Shown piece by piece: positions 7,273-15,599 of a stretch of DNA of 34,581 nt (its first letter is position 1; every line of letters starts with the position of its first letter). Under the pieces are notes generated by a model, which worked only from the letters and a program-made list of their open reading frames with translations, made no database searches and had not been told where the DNA came from. The position numbers and the translations under genes were made by a program. Origin of the DNA: DATESG01 sp035270925 (GTDB lineage Bacteria > Bacillota_I > Bacilli_A > RFN20 > CAG-826); assembly GCA_035270925.1 (NCBI GenBank), contig DATESG010000007.1:1-34581 (forward strand), read 5' to 3'.

Positions 7273-8518
7273 CTAATAAGTCTAGTACGCCTTGATAATC
7301 GGTTCTATACACTTCGTTATCGGTGTATTCCACTTTTGGATTTGGATTGCTAAATTCGTAATATCCTTTACCAAATTCCGACGCACTCATTCCGGAACAA
7401 TATTCATTACCTGCGCTCATCCAACCAAACGGCACGCCCCAACCATTTTCATAATTTAAATATTCAACAAAATCGTTATAGTGGTTATAAGTTAGAAATA
7501 CATGACGGTGTTCGAGTGGGATGTGTTGGGCTCCAACGTTACCTTCAGTATCTCTAGCGGTGTAAACAAAGCGCACAGGCCCACGCGTGATTTTATTTCC
7601 ATTGTTATAAGGGACCTTGTAATTTGTATATCCTAAAGTCCAATCCACTTGAGTGTAACCAAAGTCAATCTCATAATATTTATAAATTCCTTCGCCACTT
7701 CTTTCCCCACCAAAGTCGGTGCGCGGAACATCCGGTTCATACATATAGTCATCGGTATTGGCACTGAAATATGAGTTATTGGCCCGTTCATAAACGTCCC
7801 AATTGGTCGACACTGAGGTTGACTTTGAGCTTTTCCAGTTAGCCGGTGCTTCTGCAAAAGCAAATAGGTAGGCAGCAACATCTTCTAATGTTACATAAGC
7901 TGCGCCATAATAAATATCCTTATTTTTACCTTCTAAGTTATTAATTGTATAGCTCTTGAAGCTCAAGTCAGGGTTATATTCATATTGGCCTTCATCAATG
8001 CGATAGACCGCTAAATTTTTGTACCGACGATTAGGAAAATGGTTAATTGTATAAGCGGCTTCCTCGGGTGTGTCTTTAACATCTCCAGAAATAAGGAAAT
8101 GATTGGTTCGATACATCGCATCTTCATAGGAGGTTGCACGAGTGTAATTTTGATTATGAAAGGCTGTTCTTTCATTTTTTGTATCGATTTGGCTATATGG
8201 GTCCGCAGATGGAATTACCTCGGTAATATCATAACTTTGCGGATCATAATAATGGAAAGATTCATATTGTTCATCTAAAAACACGCCCTCAACTGGTGTT
8301 GGCGTTGAAGTTGAATTTGATGTTTCGCCACTAACAGGTGGAAGTGTATCCTCACTGCTAATTTCTCCACTAGAGTTTTCTTGGCTAGTAACTTCGTTTG
8401 AGGTGGAATCACCTATACTAGTCATATTACTTGCCGAATTTTCACTTTGGCTATTATTCACATTGCAGGCCGATAGGACCATTAATGCGCTTAGCGATAC
8501 TAAAAAATACTTTTTCAT
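7256..8518 (-). CDS. Secreted lipoprotein with a barnase-like ribonuclease domain
   Basis: A 420-residue lipoprotein with lipobox LSAC (Cys18), a Ser/Thr/Glu-rich linker (about 20-76), a middle region (80-200) of unknown type, and a C-terminal part resembling barnase (guanyl-specific RNase, N1/T1 family). Matches run in order: VAAYLFAFAEAPANW-x3-K (214-232) to barnase VADYLQTYHKLPDNY-x2-K27; YEIDFGY (282-288, E283) to READINY (E73); TRGPVRFVYT (311-320, R312 and R316) to R83-x3-R87; TYNHYNDF (343-350, H346) to TTDHYQTF (H102). All five catalytic-type residues are therefore present, with longer loops than barnase. A tail (355-420) follows. The start at 8518 is chosen because GGGAGGT at 8523-8529 would overlap the upstream ATG. 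No barstar-like gene is adjacent. Likely role: surface RNA degradation for nutrition, or a toxin; both are inference. Confidence 0.72.
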   Translation of the reverse strand: MKKYFLVSLSALMVLSACNVNNSQSENSASNMTSIGDSTSNEVTSQENSSGEISSEDTLPPVSGETSNSTSTPTPVEGVFLDEQYESFHYYDPQSYDITEVIPSADPYSQIDTKNERTAFHNQNYTRATSYEDAMYRTNHFLISGDVKDTPEEAAYTINHFPNRRYKNLAVYRIDEGQYEYNPDLSFKSYTINNLEGKNKDIYYGAAYVTLEDVAAYLFAFAEAPANWKSSKSTSVSTNWDVYERANNSYFSANTDDYMYEPDVPRTDFGGERSGEGIYKYYEIDFGYTQVDWTLGYTNYKVPYNNGNKITRGPVRFVYTARDTEGNVGAQHIPLEHRHVFLTYNHYNDFVEYLNYENGWGVPFGWMSAGNEYCSGMSASEFGKGYYEFSNPNPKVEYTDNEVYRTDYQGVLDLLASFDA

Positions 8519-8546
8519 AAGACCTCCCAATCTAAAAGACTAAACT

Positions 8547-8575
8547 AGTATAAAGGGCATCGCCACTAAATACAA
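8547..8575 (-). promoter_or_regulatory. Promoter of the barnase-like lipoprotein gene
   Basis: Reading the - strand, TTGTAT (8575-8570), a 17-base spacer and TATACT (8552-8547), about 30 bases before the chosen start. The gene is therefore probably transcribed on its own. Confidence 0.65.
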
Positions 8576-8580
8576 ATAAT

Positions 8581-9456
8581 TTAGTCGATAGTTTCGACTA
8601 TATCTTGGCTAACATTTAAACCTGTTAAATCAGTTAGCGTTTTTAACTCATATGGTGGAAATAACATCGTATATTCTTCGCCGTTTATCTCTAAAGTTAA
8701 GCGGTAATGTTGACGTAAGAAGATTGCGCCCATGGAATTGGTTTTAAGTTTATAATCGGCATATTCACTGGAATTATAGGGAACCTTCTTGTTCCAAATA
8801 TCCATCGAAACCGTATTTTTTAACTCGGTCAGGGTCTTTAATGATGACAAAGGAAAAGCAAAAACACGTGCTAAATCTGCAAGATAAAAATTTTGATCAT
8901 CAACATAGATATTCATTTCAATATTAAAATACTGCGCTCCCAAACCGTGTTTGAGTTTTTTCTTTCCATCTTTTTCTTCATAAAAGAAATGTAGTGTGTC
9001 AATTTTAATAGCATCCTCACCAATTCCTAATTGTAGGCGAGAATCCGCAATAATTTTTTCGGCTTCGGCCTGGAGCGTTTTTACTTCTTCACTTTCGGTT
9101 AGTTTACGCGCCCTGGTCCTTTTATAGATTGCAATTCCTGCCCAAATAATAAGCGTGAAAGGTAAGCCAATAAATAACATTGGTCCCCTAGCAAAGGCCG
9201 TAGCTAAATCAACTTCTTGAAGCGCACCAATAATGCCTAAAACAAAGGCCACCGAAAGAAACATCGCCGCATAATAAATGATGAGGATGGAGATTGGCAG
9301 TTTGACTTGACGGTTGACCGTCTTTATTTTCTTGTCAAAACCCTCGATTAGAGCTGATTGCGCTTCATCGATTTCCTTAACAATAAAGTGTTCACCATCT
9401 AGATGTGCTGGCCCGACTTGGTTTTTTTCGTATTTGACTGCAAAAATATTTCTCAT
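8581..9456 (-). CDS. Two-helix membrane protein, unknown function
   Basis: A 291-residue protein I cannot place in a family. Residues 1-50 are soluble, two hydrophobic helices lie at about 54-80 and 92-112, and a soluble, mixed alpha/beta C-terminal domain (about 115-291) carries an acidic/basic helix near 118-140. The C-terminal part has repeated phrases about tyrosine-rich strands (FYEEKDGKKK, QHYRLTLEINGEEYTMLFPP) that suggest a beta-rich lipid-facing or PH-like domain, but that is a guess. TGAGGA precedes the ATG. It follows ntpD by 57 bases without a terminator, but it has its own extended -10, so membership of the ATPase operon is doubtful. Confidence 0.75.
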   Translation of the reverse strand: MRNIFAVKYEKNQVGPAHLDGEHFIVKEIDEAQSALIEGFDKKIKTVNRQVKLPISILIIYYAAMFLSVAFVLGIIGALQEVDLATAFARGPMLFIGLPFTLIIWAGIAIYKRTRARKLTESEEVKTLQAEAEKIIADSRLQLGIGEDAIKIDTLHFFYEEKDGKKKLKHGLGAQYFNIEMNIYVDDQNFYLADLARVFAFPLSSLKTLTELKNTVSMDIWNKKVPYNSSEYADYKLKTNSMGAIFLRQHYRLTLEINGEEYTMLFPPYELKTLTDLTGLNVSQDIVETID

Positions 9457-9480
9457 ATGTCCTCACTTCTAATTATTCTA

Positions 9481-9489
9481 ATTTTAACA
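9481..9489 (-). promoter_or_regulatory. Extended -10 promoter of the two-helix membrane protein gene
   Basis: On the - strand TGTTAAAAT is an extended -10 element about 25 bases before the start codon; the -35 region is weak. Confidence 0.4.
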
Positions 9490-9513
9490 CAATAACATTA
9501 GGTTAAAAATTTA

Positions 9514-10161
9514 CTATTGTGCGTTTTTTTCAATATTGCGTTTAATGATAATGTCTTTTGACTTCATAATTCTAATCGTATTACTGAGTTCGTTATCAGC
9601 AAGTTTTTGATCAATTACTTTAATGTTAGTAATTAAATCTTCAATCACAATATGTTCGATTGCATTAACTCTACGTCTCGTTTTATTAATTTCTTCACTG
9701 AGGACGTTGACACTGCCTTCAAGACTAGATAATTCAATTAAATCATCAGAAATACGGCCGGCTAAGCGTAAGAGTTCATCAAAAATACCGGCAGAGTTAT
9801 TTAAACTATATCCATTGGCTTGTTTCTTAGTTTCTTCGCTTTTAACTAAATGAGGAATTTTAACACCCATCATTTCTTTAGTGGTTATAGTTAGTTTTAA
9901 GGTCGTGTTTATCCCTAAAGTCTTACTAAAGAGTTGTAAGTCATTTTCATAAACTTTGGCTCTTTGGTACAACTTTAAAAGTTTGACCATGTCTTCTTGA
10001 ACACGACGTTTCAGTTGCCTATAGTCCGCAACTAATTCCATAAACTGACGAATCATTTCGTCTTGTTTATCTTTCAAGAGTTTGTGGCCACGTCTAGTTG
10101 TTGCTAGCTTCGTTTTAAGCTTGAGCAACTCCATCCGTGTGTGGTTGACTGTCTCACTCAT
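9514..10161 (-). CDS. ntpD: V-type ATPase subunit D (central stalk)
   Basis: Central rotor-shaft subunit D, a long antiparallel coiled coil inside the A3B3 ring. The 215-residue product begins with the family pattern TRMELLKLKTKLATTRRGHKLLKDK (given here as residues 8-32 in two parts: TRMELLKLKTKL, then ATTRRGHKLLKDK), and ends in a second long helix with NALSEEINKTRRRVNA-like text around 150-170. Its ATG overlaps the ntpB stop as TAATG, so translation is coupled. It is the last ATPase gene in the operon. Confidence 0.95.
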   Translation of the reverse strand: MSETVNHTRMELLKLKTKLATTRRGHKLLKDKQDEMIRQFMELVADYRQLKRRVQEDMVKLLKLYQRAKVYENDLQLFSKTLGINTTLKLTITTKEMMGVKIPHLVKSEETKKQANGYSLNNSAGIFDELLRLAGRISDDLIELSSLEGSVNVLSEEINKTRRRVNAIEHIVIEDLITNIKVIDQKLADNELSNTIRIMKSKDIIIKRNIEKNAQ

Positions 10162-11546
10162 TATTGATTCTTGCCTTCAAGATAATACTTATCGATAAAT
10201 TCTTGTTTGATTCGTTTGAGTTCACTCTTAGGAAGAATCGATAATAATTCCCAACTTAAATCAAGTGTCTCAAAAATACTGCGATTGGTTTCAAAGCCTT
10301 GTCCAACATATCTTCTTTCAAATTCTTCTGCAAAACGTGCATATGTTTGATCGGTTTTCGAAAGCGCACTATCACCAAGAATTGTTGCGAGTTCTTTTGC
10401 TTCTTTTCCGCGCGCATAGCTAGCAAACAGTTGGTTCATTACATTAGCGTGATCGCCTCTAGTTTTGCCTTCGCCAATTCCCTTGTCTTTAAGACGCGAG
10501 AGTGATGGTAAAACGTCAACTGCAGGTTCAATCCCTTGCATTGAGAGACTACGACTTAAGATAATTTGGCCTTCTGTAATATAACCGGTTAGATCAGGAA
10601 TTGGGTGAGTTTTATCATCTTCTGGCATTGTTAAAATTGGCAATTGAGTGATTGATCCTTTTACACCTTTAATCCGGCCTGCTCTTTCATAAAGTGAAGC
10701 AAGGTCTGTATACATGTAGCCAGGATAACCCCGGCGCCCAGGAACTTCTTTCCGCGCCGCACTAATTTCTCGGAGCGATTCAGCGTAGTTAGTAAGGTCC
10801 GTTAAAATAACAAGGACGTGCATCCCTAAATCATAAGCTAAAAATTCGGCCGCGGTAATGGCCATCCGTGGGGTTGCTATCCGTTCAACTGCGGGATCAT
10901 TGGCGAGGTTGATAAACATGACTGTTTTAGCAAGGGCGCCGCTTTCTTTAAATGTTTCAGTAAAGAAGTTAGCTTCTTCAAAGGTAATCCCGATTGCTGC
11001 GAAAACAACAGCAAACTTCTCTTCACTATTTAACACACGAGCTTGTTTAACGATTTGCGCGGCTAATTTATTATGCGGAAGTCCGCTTGCACTGAATATA
11101 GGCAGTTTTTGTCCGCGAACTAGCGTGTTTAATCCATCAATTGAAGAAACACCAGTTTGAATAAATTCATTAGGATAGTCACGGGCAACAGGATTTAAAG
11201 GGCTCCCGTTAATATCTAAACGTTTCGTCGCAATAATTGGACCCTTCTCATCAATCGGCCGGCCGAGACCATCAAAAACACGCCCCAAGATGTGTTCAGA
11301 GACATCAAGCGTAATACTCTTACCTAAAAATATTGCTTTGGCGTCATCAATCTTGAGACCTTGACTTGATTCAAATAATTGCACAAGAACTTTATCATCA
11401 TCAACTTCTAGAACACGTCCTAATCTTTCTGGCGACTTATAAGGTTTAATAATGACAAGTTCATCGTATTTAACATCTTTGGTCTTTTCCACTAACATGA
11501 GTGGACCAACAACCTCTTTGATTGTTTTATATGCTCTAACTGCCAT
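10161..11546 (-). CDS. ntpB: V-type ATPase subunit B (non-catalytic)
   Basis: Non-catalytic nucleotide-site subunit of the A3B3 head. The 461-residue length is normal. The P-loop region is the degenerate SGLPHNKLAAQI typical of V-type B subunits, and RRGYPGYMYTDLA plus SRLKDKGIGEGKTR are family signatures. It starts 3 bases after the ntpA stop and overlaps ntpD by one base. Confidence 0.97.
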   Translation of the reverse strand: MAVRAYKTIKEVVGPLMLVEKTKDVKYDELVIIKPYKSPERLGRVLEVDDDKVLVQLFESSQGLKIDDAKAIFLGKSITLDVSEHILGRVFDGLGRPIDEKGPIIATKRLDINGSPLNPVARDYPNEFIQTGVSSIDGLNTLVRGQKLPIFSASGLPHNKLAAQIVKQARVLNSEEKFAVVFAAIGITFEEANFFTETFKESGALAKTVMFINLANDPAVERIATPRMAITAAEFLAYDLGMHVLVILTDLTNYAESLREISAARKEVPGRRGYPGYMYTDLASLYERAGRIKGVKGSITQLPILTMPEDDKTHPIPDLTGYITEGQIILSRSLSMQGIEPAVDVLPSLSRLKDKGIGEGKTRGDHANVMNQLFASYARGKEAKELATILGDSALSKTDQTYARFAEEFERRYVGQGFETNRSIFETLDLSWELLSILPKSELKRIKQEFIDKYYLEGKNQ

Positions 11547-11549
11547 GAT

Positions 11550-13310
11550 TTACTCCTTTACCAGTCGTTTGAATTCGAATTCAATATGCTCTAAGATATT
11601 TTTATAAGTTTCTTTGAATTCGCTTTCGCTGACATATTTCATTTTTCCGATGCGTTCATTAACATCTAAAAATTCAATCTTTTCGTATTTGATTCCCTTA
11701 GCAACAACTTCTAAGGCGTTATCATACCAGTTGATAATGATATCTAGCATCTTGGTTTGTTTATCAAGTGATGTATAAGTATCGGTTTCATCAAAGGCGT
11801 TTTGTTGGAGATAATCTTCTCTTAACATTCTCGCCGCGTGAAGGGTCGAGCGATCTTTACTACTTAAAGTATCAATTCCGACTAACTGAACAATTTCTAA
11901 AAGTGAGGCTTCTTGTTGAAGCATGATTGATGCACGTTTCGTATGTTCTTGCCATGCGCTGTCAAATTCTTCGCTAATATATTTTCTAATCACATCACTA
12001 TAAAGCGAATATGATTTTATCCAATCAATCGCTGGGAAGTGGCGGCGGTAGGCTAGTGAGGAACTTAAACCCCAGTAAACTTTAACGATTCTTAAAGTCG
12101 CTTGCGAAACTGGTTCGCTTGTATCGCCTCCAGGAGGGGAAACCGCACCAATCGCCGTGACTGCACCAATAGAGTGGTTGCCTAAAGCTTCAACTAGTCC
12201 AGCCCGTTCATAGAATTCAGCAAGTCGACTTGATAAATAAGCCGGATAACCTTCTTCACCAGGCATTTCTTCTAAACGTGAACTCATTTCGCGTAGAGCT
12301 TCCGCCCACCGTGAAGTTGAATCCGCCATGACAGCAACTTTATAACCCATATCACGGTAATATTCGGCAATTGTGATCCCGGTATAAATACTTGCTTCAC
12401 GCGCGGCAACCGGCATGTTGGATGTGTTGGCAATTAAGACTGTTCTATTCATTAATGAGGCACCCGTCCGTGGGTCAATAAGTTCTGGGAATTCATTAAG
12501 GACGTCGGTCATTTCATTGCCGCGTTCTCCACAACCAATATAAACAATAATATCAGCATCACTCCACTTCGCTAATTGGTGTTGAACAACCGTTTTTCCA
12601 CTGCCAAATGGGCCCGGAATTGCGGAAATACCGCCAATCGCAATTGGAAAGAGCGTATCAATAATTCTTTGACCGGTAATCATTGGCCGTGTTGGCGCTA
12701 ACTTTTTAGCATATGGACGTTTGCGCCGAACCGGCCACTTTTGTGACATCGTAATATCAATTAAGTCGCCATCCTTATCTTTAAGTCTTGCGACAACTTC
12801 GGCGACGGTTTTCTCGCCACCAAAGATTTCCACTAATTCACCTTTTAGGTTAGGCGGGATCATTATTTTATGATTAACGGAAATTGATTCTTGGACTTCG
12901 CCTAAAATCATTCCCCCCGTCATCATCGTTCCAACTTTAGCGGTTGGTGTAAAGTGCCATTTTTTGCTGTGATTAAGTTTAGGAACATCAATGCCCACCG
13001 GAATATGTGAGCCAGCCGCTTCATAAATTGCGGTCAAAGGTCGTTGGATTCCATCATAAATACTTTCAATAAGCCCAGGACCAAGTTCGACTGAAAGTGG
13101 TTCATAAGTAAAATAAACCGGCTCCCCTGGACCAATCCCGGCTGTTTCTTCATAAACTTGAATACTGGCTAGATCTCCGCGAAGTTCAATAACTTCACCA
13201 ATTAATCTTTTTTTACCCACTCTAACGACGTCGTAAACTTGGACTTCTTCCATGTTCCGAGCAACGATTAAAGGACCAGCAACTTTTTTTATAAAACCAT
13301 GTTTTTCCAT
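11550..13310 (-). CDS. ntpA: V-type ATPase catalytic subunit A
   Basis: Catalytic subunit that hydrolyses or makes ATP in the A3B3 head. The 586-residue product has Walker A GPFGSGKT (233-240), the catalytic-glutamate segment GERGNEM (E262), and the A-subunit insertion (about 120-190) that separates it from F-type beta. AGGAGA precedes the start, 9 bases after ntpG. No anomalies were seen. Confidence 0.98.
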   Translation of the reverse strand: MEKHGFIKKVAGPLIVARNMEEVQVYDVVRVGKKRLIGEVIELRGDLASIQVYEETAGIGPGEPVYFTYEPLSVELGPGLIESIYDGIQRPLTAIYEAAGSHIPVGIDVPKLNHSKKWHFTPTAKVGTMMTGGMILGEVQESISVNHKIMIPPNLKGELVEIFGGEKTVAEVVARLKDKDGDLIDITMSQKWPVRRKRPYAKKLAPTRPMITGQRIIDTLFPIAIGGISAIPGPFGSGKTVVQHQLAKWSDADIIVYIGCGERGNEMTDVLNEFPELIDPRTGASLMNRTVLIANTSNMPVAAREASIYTGITIAEYYRDMGYKVAVMADSTSRWAEALREMSSRLEEMPGEEGYPAYLSSRLAEFYERAGLVEALGNHSIGAVTAIGAVSPPGGDTSEPVSQATLRIVKVYWGLSSSLAYRRHFPAIDWIKSYSLYSDVIRKYISEEFDSAWQEHTKRASIMLQQEASLLEIVQLVGIDTLSSKDRSTLHAARMLREDYLQQNAFDETDTYTSLDKQTKMLDIIINWYDNALEVVAKGIKYEKIEFLDVNERIGKMKYVSESEFKETYKNILEHIEFEFKRLVKE

Positions 13311-13319
13311 ACGCTTCTC

Positions 13320-13625
13320 CTATTCTATTTTGATTCCGATTGCGTTTTCAATTTGGCGATTAGCCTCCGCAATGGACAGTTCAATTTTGTCTTCACTAAA
13401 CGCTAGCGCCACAAAAATTGGGAAGGCTTGCGTTTTGTATTCATCTTTAATTGGCTTGATAATTTCATCAACTTCAATATCATAAATAAACACTCTTGTT
13501 TCTAAAATGTGCGCTTTGATATAGGTTGTAATAACATCAACATCGCGACTTACAAGCGTATCAAAACCCAATTGACGGAAAATTTCAATCGCATCAAGTG
13601 GACTAATTATTGCGATTTGTTTCAT
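13320..13625 (-). CDS. ntpG: V-type ATPase subunit F (NtpG, central stalk)
   Basis: Small Rossmann-like central-stalk subunit F (called NtpG in Enterococcus hirae). The 101-residue product has a buried N-terminal strand (KQIAIISP), the segment VFIYDIEVDEII, and PIFVALAF. It overlaps the end of ntpC by 23 bases and ends 9 bases before ntpA. Gene position matches the E. hirae operon. Confidence 0.92.
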   Translation of the reverse strand: MKQIAIISPLDAIEIFRQLGFDTLVSRDVDVITTYIKAHILETRVFIYDIEVDEIIKPIKDEYKTQAFPIFVALAFSEDKIELSIAEANRQIENAIGIKIE

Positions 13626-14508
13626 ATTCTTCCACCCTATTATAAATTTTCTTTAGTGTCTTAATCAGTTGTCTAAATTGGAAGGCATAAATAATAAAGA
13701 GCTCACTAAATTCGATTGAAAACACCAAATTCTTAACCTTCTCAGCGAGATAGGCATCTAAATATTTATCAATATTGACATAATTGCTCGTGATCAGTTC
13801 ATAAGTTGCAGAGGCGGCATGGTCGACTCTATCTTTTAATGAGGAAATGATTTGTTTGTTATCCAATCGATAAAAGCTCACAAACTTTTCTTTTTCAATG
13901 TAGCTGCCAATTAATTCCAGTTCAAACTCTTCAATCGTTAAGTCGAGTTTTTTTGCCCTATATAAAGTTCTTAAGTTAATCATTGTTATTTTGCTATCTA
14001 AATAAAGATTATCGCCAACTTTGTCTTTTAAAAATTGATAATATACCTTGCTAAGGATTGCTTCTTGCTTATAACCTTTGGTTTTAAATTCGCTTCTTGT
14101 CGCATTCATAATTGCAGCGTAATGATCTTGCATGCCAATGAGGTTCCCCTCTAGTAATTTAGCAAGGGATAAATGTAGATAATCAAACTCTTTAAATTTG
14201 TCTTCGAATTTAACATCATTTAATTTTAGGTTTAAGAAGGTAATAATCTCATCTGCATAGACGAGGTCGAGCAGATAATAATAGTCGTCGCTTAAAATCG
14301 CAACTAATTGATTAAACAGAACTTTTTCACTTTGATTAATTAAGGTTGCAAAGTTACTAATTTCAACCGTGCCCGCAAGTTGTAAGTGGTTTAAAAAAGT
14401 GACTACTTCTTCATTAGTCTTATTTCCAAGGTTAGCTAATTGGCTCTCAACCTTTTTTAGCTCGGCAACCTTGACGCTTAAACTTCCACTTGCATAGGCA
14501 AAATCCAT
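13603..14508 (-). CDS. ntpC: V-type ATPase subunit C/d (NtpC)
   Basis: All-helical funnel subunit (V-type C/d) that seats the central stalk on the K-ring. A 301-residue product, somewhat shorter than the roughly 330 usual, with little obvious motif conservation but recognisable family text in MDFAYASGSLSV at the start and NLRTLYRAKK (about 178-187). Identification leans on position between ntpE and ntpG. Its ATG overlaps the ntpE stop as TAATG. Confidence 0.9.
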   Translation of the reverse strand: MDFAYASGSLSVKVAELKKVESQLANLGNKTNEEVVTFLNHLQLAGTVEISNFATLINQSEKVLFNQLVAILSDDYYYLLDLVYADEIITFLNLKLNDVKFEDKFKEFDYLHLSLAKLLEGNLIGMQDHYAAIMNATRSEFKTKGYKQEAILSKVYYQFLKDKVGDNLYLDSKITMINLRTLYRAKKLDLTIEEFELELIGSYIEKEKFVSFYRLDNKQIISSLKDRVDHAASATYELITSNYVNIDKYLDAYLAEKVKNLVFSIEFSELFIIYAFQFRQLIKTLKKIYNRVEEYETNRNN

Positions 14509-15113
14509 TATTTATCTCCAAATAATTTTTGATATATCTCAAATGCATGAACTTCTTTATGCTTATCAACGAGTGCTTTAAAATCAAAATATAAGTCAAA
14601 TACTTTGTCTTCAACAATAAAGCCTTCTTCAACTGCATCATCATACACTTCAAGGCTAAAAGTCGCATCTTTAAATTTAGCATTCAAAAGATCACAATTA
14701 CTCTTGTCACTTAAAACTTTACTGAATTTGGCGAGATTGCTTTTTCTTACTAAAATTCGATGATCGCCTTTAAGGTTTTCTTTCGCAATCAAGCCACTGA
14801 CAAGATCAAGCAGTTCTTTACCTTCCAGTGAGTGGAGACGGACAAAAACATCATCATAAATTTCTTCAATCATCAAGGCCTTTAGCGCTTCACCTTTGGA
14901 TTTTTCTTCAAAATCAAGTGCTTGCTTTGTGGTTGCGATGATCTCTTTTTGCTCACCCTTAGATTTAGCCAATGTTTTGGTTTTTAGTTCGTCGGCTTCA
15001 GACTTAAAGTCCGCTTGCAACTTAGCAAGTAATCTTTCTGTTTCCGCTTCATAACTGAGGGCAAAATCTTTCTCAATTTTATGAATGTGTCTTTCTATTT
15101 TTGTGTTATTCAT
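14508..15113 (-). CDS. ntpE: V-type ATPase subunit E (peripheral stalk)
   Basis: Peripheral-stalk subunit E, which pairs with NtpF as a stator coiled coil. A 201-residue product: a charged helix from 1 to about 100, then a small globular C-terminal domain (about 105-200) with the usual RILVRKSNL-like strand. Starts 15 bases after ntpK and is coupled to ntpC. Confidence 0.9.
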   Translation of the reverse strand: MNNTKIERHIHKIEKDFALSYEAETERLLAKLQADFKSEADELKTKTLAKSKGEQKEIIATTKQALDFEEKSKGEALKALMIEEIYDDVFVRLHSLEGKELLDLVSGLIAKENLKGDHRILVRKSNLAKFSKVLSDKSNCDLLNAKFKDATFSLEVYDDAVEEGFIVEDKVFDLYFDFKALVDKHKEVHAFEIYQKLFGDK

Positions 15114-15128
15114 TTTAAGCCTCGACCC

Positions 15129-15596
15129 TTATATTCCAAAGTAAATCAAGATGCTTACTAGTAAACCTAAAATTGCGTAGGTTTCGACCATGACTGTCAT
15201 TGTCATCCCGCGCGTACTTAAACTTGGGTTTTTGCCTGTCATCAAAATTGCTGATCCGGCAATTTGACCTTGATAAGCGCCTGAAACCAAACCTGAGATT
15301 CCAATTGCTAAGCCTGAAGCCATATAGGCCCATCCTTGTGCAACGGTTAGAACTTCAGGAGTTCCGCCTAATAAACCAATTTTTAGCATGATTAGAATTG
15401 CAATTAAGAAGCCATAAATACCTTGTGTTGCTGGAAGTGCTTGTAAAACGAACACACGACCAAATAGTTCTGGTTTCTCACTAATTACGCCTGTCGCAGA
15501 TTTTCCCGCGGTCGAAACGCCCATTGACGATCCCGCTCCCGCAAGACCAACTGCTAATGCGGCTCCAATTGCCGCTAATGCTACACCCATTTCCAT
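15129..15596 (-). CDS. ntpK: V-type ATPase rotor subunit K, Na+-binding signature
   Basis: Membrane rotor proteolipid that carries the ion. The 155-residue product has four transmembrane helices in two hairpins, as in E. hirae NtpK. The Na+ ligands of the E. hirae ring (L61, T64, Q65, Y68, Q110, E139) have exact counterparts with identical spacing: L54, T57, Q58, Y61, Q109, E138. This predicts Na+ rather than H+ coupling, though binding specificity is inferred. AAGGAG lies 9 bases before the first ATG, inside the end of ntpI. Confidence 0.97.
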   Translation of the reverse strand: MEMGVALAAIGAALAVGLAGAGSSMGVSTAGKSATGVISEKPELFGRVFVLQALPATQGIYGFLIAILIMLKIGLLGGTPEVLTVAQGWAYMASGLAIGISGLVSGAYQGQIAGSAILMTGKNPSLSTRGMTMTVMVETYAILGLLVSILIYFGI

Positions 15597-15599
15597 AAC

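Noticed and set aside
9457..9513. Terminator at the end of the V-ATPase operon
   Set aside because: Only a weak TTAAC/GTTAA pairing with no U-run; an extended -10 for the next gene explains the sequence better.
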